Shown here in pieces: positions 23,915-36,440 of a stretch of 64,000 nucleotides of DNA. Under the pieces are notes generated by a model. That model was not told the DNA's origin. It was given only the letters and a program-made list of their open reading frames with translations, and did not search any database. The stretch spans positions 24,865,857 to 24,929,856 of the forward strand of contig CAMTDV010000013.1 in assembly GCA_947069175.1 (NCBI GenBank), read 5' to 3'. A program made the translations under genes and the position numbers. The stretch's first letter is position 1, and every line of letters starts with the position of its first letter. The DNA comes from Scalesia atractyloides. Lineage: Eukaryota; Streptophyta; Magnoliopsida; Asterales; Asteraceae.

Positions 23915-24214
23915 CTACCCACTTTGCCATTTTCCTGACATTTCAGGTTTCCTAAGAACATTCTTAATAGGAAAGTTAGTTTTCACAATAATAGTATGAG
24001 TTTCAAAATAATGCCTAAGTTTAGTGGAAGCCGTTATCAATGCAAGAATTAATTTCTCTAAATGAGAGTTCCTGGATTCAGCATCAAGAAGGCTTTTACT
24101 TACAAAATATATTGGATGTTGCTGGCCTTCATGATCCTTAACTAACACTGCACTTACTACCTTCCCTGAAACAACTAAGTACAAGGATAATGGCTCACTA
24201 TCTTCTGGTTTCAT
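23915..24214 (-). pseudogene. RNase H of the Tat element
   Basis: An open stretch of 99 codons holds the middle of the pol RNase H domain (SLYLVVSGKVVSAVLV, HPIYFVSKSL, KLILALITASTKLRHYF). It degrades the RNA strand during reverse transcription. The ends are frameshifted. Confidence 0.75.
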
Positions 24215-24243
24215 CAGAGCTGGTGCTGAGGATAGATAATCCT

Positions 24244-25132
24244 TCAGAATTTGAGTGCGGCTTCATGCTTCTTAGTCCACTCGAATTTCTTATTCTTCCT
24301 CAGGATGCCATAAAAATGCTTGCACTTCTCCGAGGACTTTGAAATAAATCTGCCTGCGATCCTTTTTATCAGCATCTGGACATCCTTGGCATTGGCAGGG
24401 GATTTTATATTCACAATCGCCTTAATCTGCTCAGGGCTTGCTTCGATCCCCCTCTTGGTCACCATATATCCTATGAATTTTCCAGCTTTAACACCAAAAT
24501 GACACTTTGAAGGATTCAGCTTCATGTTATATTGGTCAAGGATATTGAATGCCACTTCAAGATCCTTAAGATGATCCTCTGCTCTCTTGACTTGACCACC
24601 ATGTCATCTATATACACTTCCATAGTGTCTCCAATCTGCTCTTTGAGCATCATGTTAACCAGTCTTTGGTAGGTGGCACCTGCATTTCTTAGTCCAAAAG
24701 GCATTGCAATATAACAATATATGCAAGTAGGAGTCATGAATGTTGTATCCTTTGGTCAGATGGTTCCATCTGAATTTGTTGGAATCCAGAGGAAGCGTCC
24801 ATAAAGGTTATCAATTCCTGTCCTGTTGTTGCATCCACCATGGAGTCAATGTGTGGTAATGGGAAAGGATCATTGGGATATGCCTTATTTAAATCTGTAA
24901 AGTCAACATATACCCTCCACATTCCATTTTTCTTTTGAACTACCACCACCTTGGCTAACCATTTTGGATACTTGACTTCTCTGATCGTACCTGCCTTCAA
25001 GAGTTTGTCTACCTCCTCTTGGATGATAAGGTTCATTTCAGGTGCAAATTTTCTTCTTTTTTGATAGATTGGCCTGAAAGATTTATCAATTCCAAGTTTA
25101 TGTGTTATAATATCTTTAGATATACCTGTCAT
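24244..25132 (-). pseudogene. Reverse transcriptase of the Tat element
   Basis: Pieces in three frames carry the reverse transcriptase landmarks in order: a primer-grip side motif KKNGMWRVYVDFTDLN, then FMDASSGFQQI, CYIAMPFGLRNAGATYQRL, the catalytic YIDDMVVKS, and PSKCHFGVKAGKFIGYMV in the thumb. At least two frameshifts (near 24,735 and 24,550) make it non-functional. Confidence 0.85.
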
Positions 25133-25379
25133 ATCCTCGTGTTTTCCAAGAAAAGGTAGATTTTCTTCTCTTTAGGAAGGATATTAGATCCTGCTCTATA
25201 TTGTCAAGGATCTCGGATCCTATGTAGACTTTGATTTCAGGATCCTGAGGATCCAGCATTGCATCCTTGATATTTTGTTCTGCTGCCTCCAGGACATCCC
25301 TTGGAGGGTACCTTAATTGCTATGTTTCTCTTGGTTGTGATGTCGGTTTCATAGAAGAGGTGTAACCATTCTTTTCCTT

Positions 25380-25545
25380 TTATTGATCACTTTCTATCTT
25401 CACTACCCCCCAAGGTGTCGGTAGTTTGACACATTGATGATATGTCAAAGGAAAAGCTTTCATATCGTGTAGCAAGGGCCTGCCAAGAATCACATTGCAA
25501 CAAGACAAACAGTCAGTGACACAGAACTTTTGTAAAGAGTTTACC
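25380..25545 (-). pseudogene. Protease C-terminal part of the Tat element
   Basis: On minus it reads CNVILGRPLLHDMKAFPLTY and a following KLPTPWGVV. This is the C-terminal end of Tat-type protease. It is cut at 25,545 by the Tekay-like element and continues at 36,441. Confidence 0.8.
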
Positions 25546-28008
25546 TGTAACGCTTCGCATTTGTATCTTTCCGTTTTTTTAGCAAGTCTGCTTCGGGTTT
25601 CTATTTTTGGAAAGTCCAAACATTGTAATCGTATTTCTAATTTCAATTCATTGTATTCTAAGGCTTTGATTGTAAACAAGATTAATCAATTATGCTAAAT
25701 TCACAAACTTTATTCGCATTTAAACTTATGATCACGCTATACTTTATTCCTTCATGAATCAAATCGAAACAACGTATAAATGTGTGATGAATGATTATCA
25801 ATCTTATACTAAACTCTAGCAAAACAATTGGTGATATTATTCAAAGAATTCAAACTTTAAATTATCATAAAATCATGTCTTATAATGTTCAAGAAAATAA
25901 TTGTTCATGGTTGTTCTTTTTAGGATTTTAAAACAATATTTTGCACCATGTTATACAACATTCAAGACCCATTCATGTCACACCTATAAAATACAAGTTA
26001 TAAGCCCTAACTACATCATTTAATTAATTAAAAGATCAAAAAAACTAAAAAGAAATGGCAGCATGCTTGCTGCCGCAACCCTTAGGGTTCTTTTCCTCTT
26101 TTTTTAAAATCAAAACTCCACCTAATTGCATTGAATGCAACCCAAACCCTACCCCTAATCCTTCCCCTATATAACCCAAGGTTCCTCCACCCATTTCTCA
26201 CTTTTTCTAGCCTCCATACTCTCCAAACAAGTCCTAAACTTTTGAAATTTGTTGCTGAAACGCAGCAGCTTGTAAGTGAGTTTCAACTCACTTTTCTTCT
26301 TCTTTTTACCTTGTTTTTCTTTCTAACACTCTTGGTTAACCACTAGGAAGGTTCTCACAAGTTTTCTTGGGCAAACTAAGGTGAAACCACACCATTTTGA
26401 GGTCCAAAAGTGCACAAAACTTTCTGCCCAAATTTTTATCTTTCAATCTTCAAAGTTTTCAATGTTTTTGCTTTGTTTCTTCCTCAACAGTGTTTGCTAA
26501 AGCCCTATGGATGTTACCATAGGTTTTCCATGGAAAACCAAAGTGGAATCACATCATTTTTGGGGCCAAACTTTCTGTTTTGGATGATAACTTATAAAAC
26601 ATTTTTTCGAACATGTTTTAATCATAACAATTCTATGCTATATATGCCACTAACCAAACTTATGGTTAGTGTGTTAAGCTAGACTTGTTCACATACAAAC
26701 AAGAGGCATATCATTTCTCTAAACTTGTGGTTTTTATTAGGGTTTCAAACCCACAAGTGTTGAGCCATCCGAGCTTTCAAGCTTGTGATGGTGTAGGTGT
26801 GATTACATGAAGGCCTTGGCCATCCGGATTGTCCTTGTGTCAATCTTATGTAATGGTGAATCTATGAAAGAGGTTTAGGATGGTTATCCTCCTACCTCCA
26901 TGCATGATACATGACTTACATGACTTCCATGAAATACATGAACTATATGATTAATTAGTAGTAATATAACTATATGTAAATACTTAACATAACCGAAACT
27001 TAGACCATGACCAAATGGTTAGTTGTCTTAAAAAGTAGGTTATTTTATCTTAGACATAACAATCGTTACGATTCTATTGGGCATGACCCATAAAAACACA
27101 AACACCCTTCGGGGCTTATTAGTGTCAAAACGAGCGTTAAATCTCTAGATAAATACTTTCGTATATATACTTTCTCGTACATTTTAAATTCCTAAACTCA
27201 TTAAACTCCCCGTCAATCTAATATTCATACACCCGTGTTTGCCTTGTATAGGATAAACTTGGTGTTCCAACCCCTAAATCAACCTAACTCTCTCACGGAT
27301 AATACCTTGCAAAACCGTGAGTACACTCGACCCCTTTTATGCTTTCCACTATTTGGGTGCAACATGATTAATTTACTAAAACTACACTAAATTACACTTT
27401 ATTCCATACACAAACAATCCATCAACATGCTTTAGTCTTATGCTACTTGAATTGTTACTTGGTACATTCTTATGTGATCTATATGTCATTAACTTTGATC
27501 GAGCCTCTCTTAACATGTATAGCGCTATAGGAGTAACGCACCGCCCGTATTCTTGTGGCCATTGTTAAGTTGAAATCTATTTTGCGGTACACTAGAGGAT
27601 TGACTTGTAGATTCACATGCCTTGTTACACTTATCTTGTATGCTAGCTATTCATGTGGATTTGTTAAATCGGATTTTATACTTATGCTATGATATTAAAC
27701 TTGTGTACTCGCCAATACTTTGCCATTGAACTATACTTTTTAACATGTTGCAGGTTGATGAAGTTGTATGATGGAACTTAGTAGGAATGACATAGAAACA
27801 CGCGTAAAAATACTAAGTTAATTATCATGTTATTGTTGAACTTATTTCGTTGATGTTACTCTTATTTGGATTTTGTTGTAATATGACAATTGATGTTTGA
27901 ATGAAATGAAAATTTGGTTGATTTAAATATTGTCACGAATAGTGTTATGATGCAATGAGCAATCTAGTCATCTCACTTCGATGTTTCCGCCATCGTTTGG
28001 GTGTGACA
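25546..28008 (+). repeat. 5' LTR of the Tekay-like element
   Basis: It starts TGTAACGCTTCGC and ends GGGTGTGACA before the primer site. It differs from the 3' LTR by scattered substitutions and lacks about 50 bases present there near 35,211-35,262. Its last 88 bases are repeated after the primer site. Confidence 0.9.
26168..26174 (+). promoter_or_regulatory. TATA box of the Tekay-like LTR
   Basis: TATATAA in the context CCCCTATATAACCCAAGG. It is preserved in the 3' LTR at 34,558-34,564. Confidence 0.65.
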
Positions 28009-28607
28009 GATTGGTATCAAAGTCATAACTATAGGGAATTAGGTAGAATTGCCATGTTCACCTAGTCTATAGTTTAAGTGACCAACTTGACCATTCTTGC
28101 TTCATGATTAAAATGATTAAGTCTTCCTAATTGTTTCTTCCTATTTCTTTTGTCTTAAATATATGCATGCGTTTTCCTAAGACACTTACACAATTTACAC
28201 ACTTGAAGACTAGAAGACACTTAAACTACAATCGAGATGATCTCACCAAAATAGGCAAACCCTATTTTGGTTTATTTAAATATTGTCACAAATAGTGTTA
28301 TGATGCAATGAGCAATCTAGTCGTCTCACTCCGATGTTTCCGCCATCGGTTGGGGTGTGACAGATTGGTATCAAAGTCATAACTATAGGGAATTAGGTAG
28401 AATTGCCATGTTCGACATAGTCTATAGTTTAAGTGACCAACTTGACCATTCTTGCTTCATGATTAAAATGATTAAGTCTTCCTAATTGTTTCTTCCTATT
28501 TCTTTTGTCTTAAATATATGCATGTGTTTTTCCTAAGACACTACACAATTTACACACTTGAAGACTAGAAGACACTCAAACTATAATCGAGACGATCTCA
28601 CCAAAAT
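27921..28607 (+). repeat. Tandem duplication of the LTR end, primer site and leader
   Basis: Two units of about 353 bases start at 27,921 and 28,274. Each has the last 88 bases of the LTR, a TTGGTATCAAAGTC primer site (28,011 and 28,365) and about 245 bases of leader. The second unit resembles the 3' LTR end more closely than the first. Confidence 0.85.
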
Positions 28608-29354
28608 AGGGGCGAAACCCGCACTTTGGTGATCACTCTCAATCTGCGAATTTGATTTTTGCACGAAATTACACATCAAGTTAGGAGTGAAATCCACATC
28701 TTGATGGGAATTTCCGTCTCAAACTCTAGTAGACCCTTGCCAGCGAGTCGGAATACGCTCCTCGTTTTGTAAGTACCAACCACATCTAGGGTACAATGTT
28801 GTCAAGATAGGGGTGAAACCCGCACTTGTCAACTATCCCATTCCTCGATTTTTAATCTCGCCAAAGTTTCGATTTTTCGATCGGTTAGAGATGTGTAGTA
28901 AATGGAAGGGTAGAGTGCCGTTAACGCTTCTCGACGAGAGCACTTTACCTATAGGCCAAAGCACGTTTCTCTAATTTGAAAGGATCTCGTTTCACTTTGG
29001 AAAGTCAAACGTTTCTCAACCCGAAACACTCCAATATTTTATTAAGCCTATCTTTTATGTTATCTCAATTTCTATGTGTTTTTCACATTTGTTATCTCGT
29101 TCATTTCGAACCCGATGCACGATTCGCACCCCTTCGTAACCAAAAACAATAATAATAATTCTCGTGAACCAACTAAATTTATATTCCTTTACGCAAATCA
29201 CACGTGTTTATGCTTTTGAATGCCAACATGCTTATGCTATCTATGTGAAATTATACGTGCCACATGATGCTTATGTGCTCAAAACGGATACTTTTCTTTA
29301 TAACAACACCTTAGATCAAAGCCTAAATCTATCTTTTGTTGTCAAACCCTTTTA
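28608..29354 (+). mobile_element. Untranslated leader of the Tekay-like element
   Basis: No protein is recognisable. The phrase AGGGGCGAAACCCGCAC and close variants recur three times between 28,605 and 28,840, a short dispersed repeat of unknown role. Confidence 0.5.
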
Positions 29355-30636
29355 GATGTCTTTCTCGCAAAGCGTTATGGGACGAAGAAGGTCAAAGTCC
29401 AAGTCAAGGTCCCAATCTAACTCTATGTCAAAAAAGGACTGCATGAAATTTATGGCCGAGCAAATGGTTGAACACATGGCTAAGGTTATCCCGAGATAGT
29501 TAGCAAGGTCCAGCCCCCACCTAACGCCGAATCACCTCATACCTCCGTCGACTCCAAAGCCGAACCACCCAAGACCGCCTTCACCCACAAGCAATTCTGC
29601 TCCTGCAATCCCTTACCCTTCACGGCGAGGGGGACGCCACTAAACTGCTGCAATGGTTCGACGCCATTGAACTCACCTTCCTCCAAAGTGGTTGCCCCAA
29701 CCACTTGCGCACCTTGAACCCCACGGGAGTATTCCGGTCGAGAGCCCTGGATTGGTGGACTTCCGAGCGTAGGGGCGCGTGGCAACGAGGTCGCCCACGC
29801 CCTCCCTTTGACCAAGCTCAAAAAGCTAATGGAAGGTGAATTATGCCCCCCGCATGAGCGCCAACAACTCGAGGTTGGGTTTTGGAACCTCAAACAAGTA
29901 GGTAACGACAACGCTGGCCTCACGACCCGATTTAAGCAGCTAAGTGCAATTTCCCAAGCCAAGTTGACACACCCGAGAAAGCGGTTGCCAAATACATAAG
30001 TTGCCTTCCTCCTCACCTCGGCGATCTAGTCGATACCACCTCCCCCAGCACCCTCGAGGAAACCTTTTGGCTGGCTGCTCGCTTGAACAACCGCCAAGTC
30101 CTTCGTGAAGCCGCCAAGGCTCCACCGAGGAAAGCCCACCAAGCACCCACCAAATCCATTACCGAACCTGCCTCGCCCAAACCCCCAAGAAGCAACATCA
30201 AGAGCAAGAAGCGGAAGGCTTCAGCCCAATTTGCACGGTAGTCACTCCGCCAAACCCCCACCAGCCAGCTTTGCCCGCACCCGAACCCATCAAGAAAGTG
30301 TACACGGGACCCCATCCCAAGTGCAATACCTGTTCCTTTCATCACCCGGTTACCGCCCCATGCGCCTATGCACGATCTGCAATAGGTATGGGCACTTTGC
30401 CCAACAATGCCGGAATGCCCCTCAAGCCCCCATCAACCAAGCCCGAGCCTGACCACCGCACCTCCTCAAAACCCTGCCGGTAATCAAAACTGACCCCTAG
30501 CTCCTGCCGCTCATGCCTGCTTCAGATGCGGGGATCCGAATCACTTCGCCAACAATTGTCCGCAGCGTAACAACAACAATCAGCAGCAGCAGCAAGCTCG
30601 CGGTCGAGCCTTTGTCATCACGGCTACTCAAGCTTA
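29355..30636 (+). pseudogene. gag: Degenerate gag of the Tekay-like element
   Basis: It starts MSFSQSVMGRRRSKS and meets a stop near 29,500. Later frames show the gag core (KLLQWFDAIELTF and ALDWWTSERRGA), and near 30,365 and 30,520 two zinc knuckles (CTICNRYGHFAQQC and CFRCGDPNHFANNC). Several frameshifts separate the pieces. The GC-rich middle differs from the AT-rich surroundings. Confidence 0.8.
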
Positions 30637-30639
30637 GAA

Positions 30640-31224
30640 CTAAAACGACGTCATATCGGGTACGTTCTTGTTAACAATGTTTACGCTACGTGTTTATTTG
30701 ATACTGGTGCGGATAAAAGTTTTGCATCTGTTGAATTCGAACCTTTGCTTATGTGTAGTCGTTCTAAGTTGCCTAAACCATTTGAAGTTGAAGTCGCCAA
30801 CGGAAAATCCGTCACCGTTGATTCTGTCCTTTCTAATTGTTCTTTGAACCTTAATGATCATACATTTTCTATTGACCTCATACCCATGCCAATGGGTAGT
30901 TTCGATATCATAGTAGGCATGGATTGGCTAAGGCGAGTCCGTGCTGAAGTTGTTTGTTCGGAGAAGTGCATTCGCCTTCCTCTTCCCAATGATGATTCCT
31001 TGCACGTCTATGGCGAGAAACCTTCCAAAGGTCTCAAGCTTATGTCGTGTATTCAAGCGAACAAGTACTTGCGTAAGGAACACTTCGCCTTTCTTGCCCA
31101 TATTGTGGAAAAGAAGGAGAAGGGTCCAAGCGTGAATGAAGTTCCGTTGTGCTGTGAATTCCCTGATGTCTTTCCTAAGGATTTCCTGGTCCTCCTCCTG
31201 CTCGTTCTGTTGATTTCCACATAG
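30640..31224 (+). pseudogene. Protease of the Tekay-like element
   Basis: The aspartic protease active-site motif LFDTGADKSF lies near 30,690-30,720 and the flap/second motif FDIIVGMDWL near 30,900. The segment is open for most of its length and continues to the linker (CCEFPDVFPKDF) before a frameshift near 31,190. Confidence 0.85.
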
Positions 31225-31249
31225 ACCTCATCCCTGGTGCAACTCCGGT

Positions 31250-32611
31250 CGCAAAATCACCCTATCGTCTAGCACCCTCGGAGATGCAAGAGACTCCTTG
31301 GGGCACTTAGGTTCTGTTCGTCAAAAGAAAGACGGATCCTTTCGCATGTGCATTGACTATTATGAGCTCAACAAACTTACAATAAAAAACCATTACCCTC
31401 TTCCTCGCATCGACGACCTTTTCTATCAGCTTCAAAGCGCGACTTGCTTCTCTAAAATCGACCTACGCTCTGGATATCATCAACTTCGAGTCCTCGAAGA
31501 AGATATACCCAAGACTGCGTTCCGCACACGTTATGGGCACTATGAGTTCGTAGTCATGCCATTTGGTTTGACCAACATACCCGCTGTGTTTATAGATTTG
31601 ATGAATCGCGTGTGTAAGCCTTATCTTGACGGATTCGTGATCGTCTTTATTGATGATATCCTGATCTATTCTAAGACGCGAGAAGAGCATGAGCGACACT
31701 TGTGTCTTATCCTTCAGCTGTTACGAACCCAATGTCTCTACGCCAAGTTCTCCAAGTATGAATTTTGGTTAAAAGAGGTTCAATTTCTTGGTCATGTTGT
31801 CAACGAACTTGGTATTCATGTTGACCCCGCAAAAATCAAGGCGGTGAAAAATTGGGTTGCTCCTAAGACTCCGTCCGAAGTTCGTTTGTTTCTCGGCTTA
31901 GCCGGTTATTACCGTCGTTTCATTTCGAACTTTTCAAAAATTGTCGTGCCTCTCACTTCCTTGACTCAGAAGGATAAACCTTTTGTTTGGGGTTCCGAAC
32001 AAGAGGAGTCTTTTCAAACACTCAAGGACATACTTTGCAATGCTCCTATCCTAACCCTTCCCGATGCTAACGATGATTTTTTCGTGTATTACGATGCCTC
32101 AAGACTAGGTCTTGGTTGCGTTCTGATGCAACGAGACAAGGTTATCGCTTACGCATCACGTCAACTCAAAACTCATGAGAAAAATTATACTACCCACGAC
32201 CTTGAACTTCGTGCAGTTGTTTTCGCATTAAAGATATGGCGACACTACCTTTATGGTACAAAGTGTACGGTCTTCACCGACCATAAGAGCCTTCAACACA
32301 TCTTTAATAAAAAAGAACTCAACATGCGTCAGCGTCGTTGGGTAGAGTTGTTGAACGACTATGACTGCGATATCCGCTACCACCCTGGTAAAGCGAATTT
32401 CGTGGCCGACGCACTTAGTCGGAAAACTCATGTTAAGAGTGTATGTTGCTACCAAACTTTGGGAAAGCTTCAAGAGATGATTTGTGAGGCACAATACTCG
32501 ACCGTTAATGAGGGCAACCTCGATAATGAGTTGAAGTGTGGTGCTGAAGCCCAACTCGTGACCAAATCCGAGGGCATCATGTGCTTATCTCGACCGTATT
32601 TTGATTCCTAA
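31250..32611 (+). pseudogene. Reverse transcriptase and RNase H of the Tekay-like element
   Basis: A long open stretch (from 31,298) carries DGSFRMCIDYYELN, KIDLRSGYHQL, FVVMPFGLTNIPAVF and the catalytic FIDDILIYS, then the thumb and connection, then RNase H with VYYDASRLGLGCVL, ELRAVVFALK and FTDHKSLQHIF, ending HPGKANFVADALSRK. The active-site residues are present, but the reading frame upstream and downstream is shifted. Confidence 0.9.
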
Positions 32612-33905
32612 TCGTAATAATCTTCGTGATCTCTTGATGTGTGAAGCTCATAAATCTCGGTATTCTATTCATCCTGGCGCCGACAAAATGTATCATGACC
32701 TTCGTGCGTCATACTGGTGGCCTGGAATGAAGAAAGATATCGCCTGCTATGTTTCGAAGTGCCTTACTTGCTCCAAGGTAAAGGCCGAGCATCAAAGATC
32801 CTCTGGCTTACTCTAACAACCAGAAATTCCTGTTTGGAAATGGGAGAGTATTGCTATGGATTTCATAACCAAGCTCCCTCGTACATCATCTGGTCACGAT
32901 AGCATTTGGGTAATCATCGACCGTTTGACCAAGTCTGCTCATTTCCTCCCCATACGTGAAGACTATCGAGTTGAGAACTTAGCTCGTATCTACACGGATG
33001 AAATCATCTGTCGTCATGGTGTTCCCGTTGACATTATCTCCGACCGTGATGGTCGCTTCACTTCACGCCTTTGGCAAACGTTTCAAAAAGCCCTTGGCAC
33101 TCAGCTTAATCTTAGTACTGCTTTCCATCCTCAGTCTGATGGTCAAACCGAGCGTACTATCCAAACTTAGAGGACATGCTTCGTTCTTGCGTAATTGATT
33201 TTGGTGGCAACCAGGACATGCACTTGCCTTTGGTCGAATTCTCGTACAATAACAGTTACCACGCGAGTATTAAATGGCACCATTCGAGGCATTGTATGGA
33301 CGCAAGTGCCGATCGCCTATTTGTTGGCACGAGATCGGGGAAGCCCAAATCACCGGTCCCGAGCTTATACAACAGACGACGGACAAGATTTTGCAGATTC
33401 GGGACAACTTGCTGAAAGCTAGAAGCCGACAAAAGAGTTACGCAGATAAAAGGCGCAAGCCCTTGGAATTTCATGTTGGTGACTTCGTACTTCTCAAGGT
33501 ATCCCCTTGGAAGGTGTGGTTCGTTTAGGAAAAAGGGAAAGGTCGCTCCTCGCTACATAGGTCCTTTCAAGGTTCTCGAGAGGATTGGCAAGGTAGCCTA
33601 CTGACTGGAACTACCACAATAGATCAACAGCGTTCATCCTACCTTCCACGTTTCGAACTTAAAAAGATGTCTCGCTGAAGAAGGACTCCAAGTTCCGCTG
33701 GAAGATCTTCAGATCAATGAGACTTTGCATTTCGTGGAAAAAACCAGTCGAAATTATAGGACCGAGGTACTAAACAACTGAGGCGCATTCGAATTCCTAT
33801 CGTAAAGGTTCGATGGGAAGGAAAATGTGGTGCTGAGTATACTTGGGAACTTGAAAGTGACATGAAGTCTAATCATCCGCATTTGTTTGTTGCATCTACC
33901 TAAAT
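32601..33905 (+). pseudogene. Integrase of the Tekay-like element
   Basis: The zinc-binding domain (HPGADKMYHD ... CLTCSKVKAEHQ) is followed by an in-frame stop and then the catalytic core with VIIDRLTKSAHFLP, IISDRDGRFTS and SDGQTERTIQT, which supply the D, D and E residues. A stop near 33,168 and frameshifts near 33,280 and 33,530 follow. The tail ends with YTWELESDM and HLFVAS at about 33,900, just before the polypurine tract. Confidence 0.88.
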
Positions 33906-33937
33906 TTCGGAACGAAATTCTCTAAAGGAGGGGAGAC

Positions 33938-36440
33938 TGTAACGCTTCGCATTTGTATCTTTCCATTTTTAGCAAGTCTGCTTCGGGTTTCTATTTTTGG
34001 AAAGTCCAAACCTTGTAATCGTATTTCTAATTTCAATTCATTGTATTCTAAGGCTTTGATTGTAAACAAGATTAATCAATTATGCTAAATTCACAAACTT
34101 TATTGCATTTAAACTTATGATCACGCTATACTTTATTCCATCATGAATCAAATCGAAACAACGTGTAAATGTGTGATGAATGTTTATCAATCTTATACTA
34201 AACTCTAGCAAAACAATTGGTGATATTATTCAAAGAATTCAAGCTTCAAATTATCATAAAATCAGGTCTTATAATGTTCAAGAAAATAACTGTTCATGGT
34301 TGTTCTTTTTAGAGTTTTTAAAACAATACTTTGCATCATGTTATACCACATTCAAGACCCATTCATGTCACACCTATAAAATACAAGTTATAAGCCCTAA
34401 CTACATGATTAATTAATTAAAAGATCAAAAAAAATAAAAAGAAATGGCAGCATGCTTGCGGCCGCAACCCTTAGGGGTTCTTTTCCTCTTTTTTTAAAAT
34501 CAAAACTCCACCTAATTGCATTGAATGCAACCCAAACCCTAACCCTAATCCTTCCCCTATATAACCCAAGGTTCCTCCACCCATTTCTCACTTTTTCTAG
34601 CCTCCATACTCTCCAAACAAGTCCCAAACTTCTGAAATTTGTTGCTGAAACGCACAGCTTGTAAGTGAGTTTCAACTCACTTTTCTTCTTCTTTTTACCT
34701 TGTTTTTCTTTCTAACACTCTTGGTTAACCACTAGGAAGGTTCTCACAAGTTTGCTTGGGCAAACAAAGGTGAAACCACACCATTTTGAGGTCCAAAAGT
34801 GCATAAAACTTTATGCCCAAATTTTTATCTTACAATCTTCAAATTTTTCAATGTTTTTGCTTTTTTCTTCCTCAACAATGTTTGCTAAAGCCCCATGGCT
34901 GTTACCATAGGTTTTCCATGGAAAACCAAGGTGGCATCACATCATTTTGGGGCCAAACTTTCTGTTTTGGATGATAACTTATAAAACATTTTTTCGAACA
35001 TGTTTTAATCATAACAATTCTATGCTATATATGTCATTAACCAAACTTATGGTTAGTGTGTTAAGCTACACTTGTTCACATACAAACAAGAGGCATATCT
35101 TGTCTCTAAACTTGTGGTTTTTATTAGGGTTTCAAACCCACAAGTGTTGAGCCATCGAGCTTTCAAGCTTGTGATGGTGTAGGTGTGATTACATGAAGGC
35201 CTTGGCCATTCAACTATTCAATCCACCCCTACTTGATGATTTCTATAATTCTTGACCATTCGGATTGTTGTGTCAATCTTGTGTAATGGTGAATCTATGA
35301 AAGAGGTTTAGGATGGTTATCCTCCTACCTCCATGCATGACTTACATGACTTACATGACTTCCATGAAATACATGAACTATATGATTAATTAGTAGTAAT
35401 ATAACTATATGTAAATACTTAACATAACCGAAACTTAGACCATGACCAAACGGTTAGTTGTCTTAAAAAGTAGGTTATTTTATCTTAGACATAACAATCA
35501 TTACGATTCTATTGGGCATGACCCATAAAAACACAAAACCCTTTGGGGCTTATTAGTGTCAAAAACGAGCGTTAAATGTCTAGATAAATACTTTCGTATA
35601 TATACTTTCTCGTACATTTTAAATTCCTAAACTCATTAAACTCCCCGTCAATCTAATACTCATACACCCGCGTTTGCCTTGTATATGATAAACTTGGTGT
35701 TCCAACCCCTAAATCAACCTAACTCTCTCACGGATAATACCTTGCAAAACCGTGAGTACACTCGACCCCTTTTATGCTTTCCACTATTTGGGTGCAACAT
35801 GATTAATTTACTAAAACTATACTAAATCACACTTTATTCCATACACAAACAATCCATCAACATGCTTTAGTCTTGCTACTTGAATTGTTACTTGGTACAT
35901 TCTAATGTGATCTATATGTCATTAACTTTGATCGAGCCTCCCTTAACATGTATATAGCTATAGGAGTAACGCACCGCCCGTATTCTTTGTGGTCATTGTT
36001 AAGTTGAAATCTATTTTGTGGCACACTAGAGGATTGACTTGTAGATTCACATGCCTTGTTACACTTATCTTGTATGCTAGCTATTCATGTGGATTTGTTA
36101 AATCGGATTTTATACTTATGCTATGATATTAAACTTGTGTACTCGCCAATACTTTGTTATTGAACTATACTTTTTAACATGTTGCAGGTTGATGGAGTTG
36201 TATGATGGAACTTAGTAGGAATGGCATAGAAACACGCGTAGAATACTAAGTTAATTATCATGTTATTGTTGAACTTATTTCTTGATGTTGCTCTTATTTG
36301 GATTTTGTTGTAATATGACAATTGATGTTTGAATGAAATGAAATTTGGTTGATTTAAATATTGTCGCGAATAGTTTTATGATGCAATGAGCTTTCTAGTC
36401 GTCTCACTCCGATGTTTCCGCCATCGGTTGGGGTTTGACA
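33938..36440 (+). repeat. 3' LTR of the Tekay-like element
   Basis: It starts TGTAACGCTTCGC after the purine tract AAAGGAGGGGAGA and ends GGGTTTGACA before the second TTACC. It retains the TATA box and is about 40 bases longer than the 5' LTR. Confidence 0.92.

Larger units (their letters stand above)
22140..25545 (-). mobile_element. Tat-lineage Ty3/gypsy element, pol half
   Basis: Minus-strand pol domains run in order from protease end to integrase and continue from the gag-protease half at 36,441-38,647. The two halves were separated by the Tekay-like insertion. A second, archaeal-type RNase H between RNase H and integrase is diagnostic of the Tat lineage. Frameshifts and stops break every domain, and the 3' end after integrase is lost at the junction with element X. 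Confidence 0.85.
25546..36440 (+). mobile_element. Tekay-like Ty3/gypsy retrotransposon with both LTRs
   Basis: Near-identical LTRs (25,546-28,008 and 33,938-36,440) flank a 5.9-kb internal region. A 5-base target duplication TTACC is present at 25,541-25,545 and 36,441-36,445. Gag, protease, reverse transcriptase, RNase H and integrase occur in order on plus, all with frameshifts or stops. The structure is complete but the coding capacity is lost. It sits inside the protease of the Tat element. The assignment to Tekay rests on gag, integrase and PBS style. Confidence 0.92.

Noticed and set aside
29537..30345. Long minus-strand open frames over the Tekay gag
   Set aside because: They oppose the GC-rich gag region, where the recognisable gag core and zinc knuckles are on plus.
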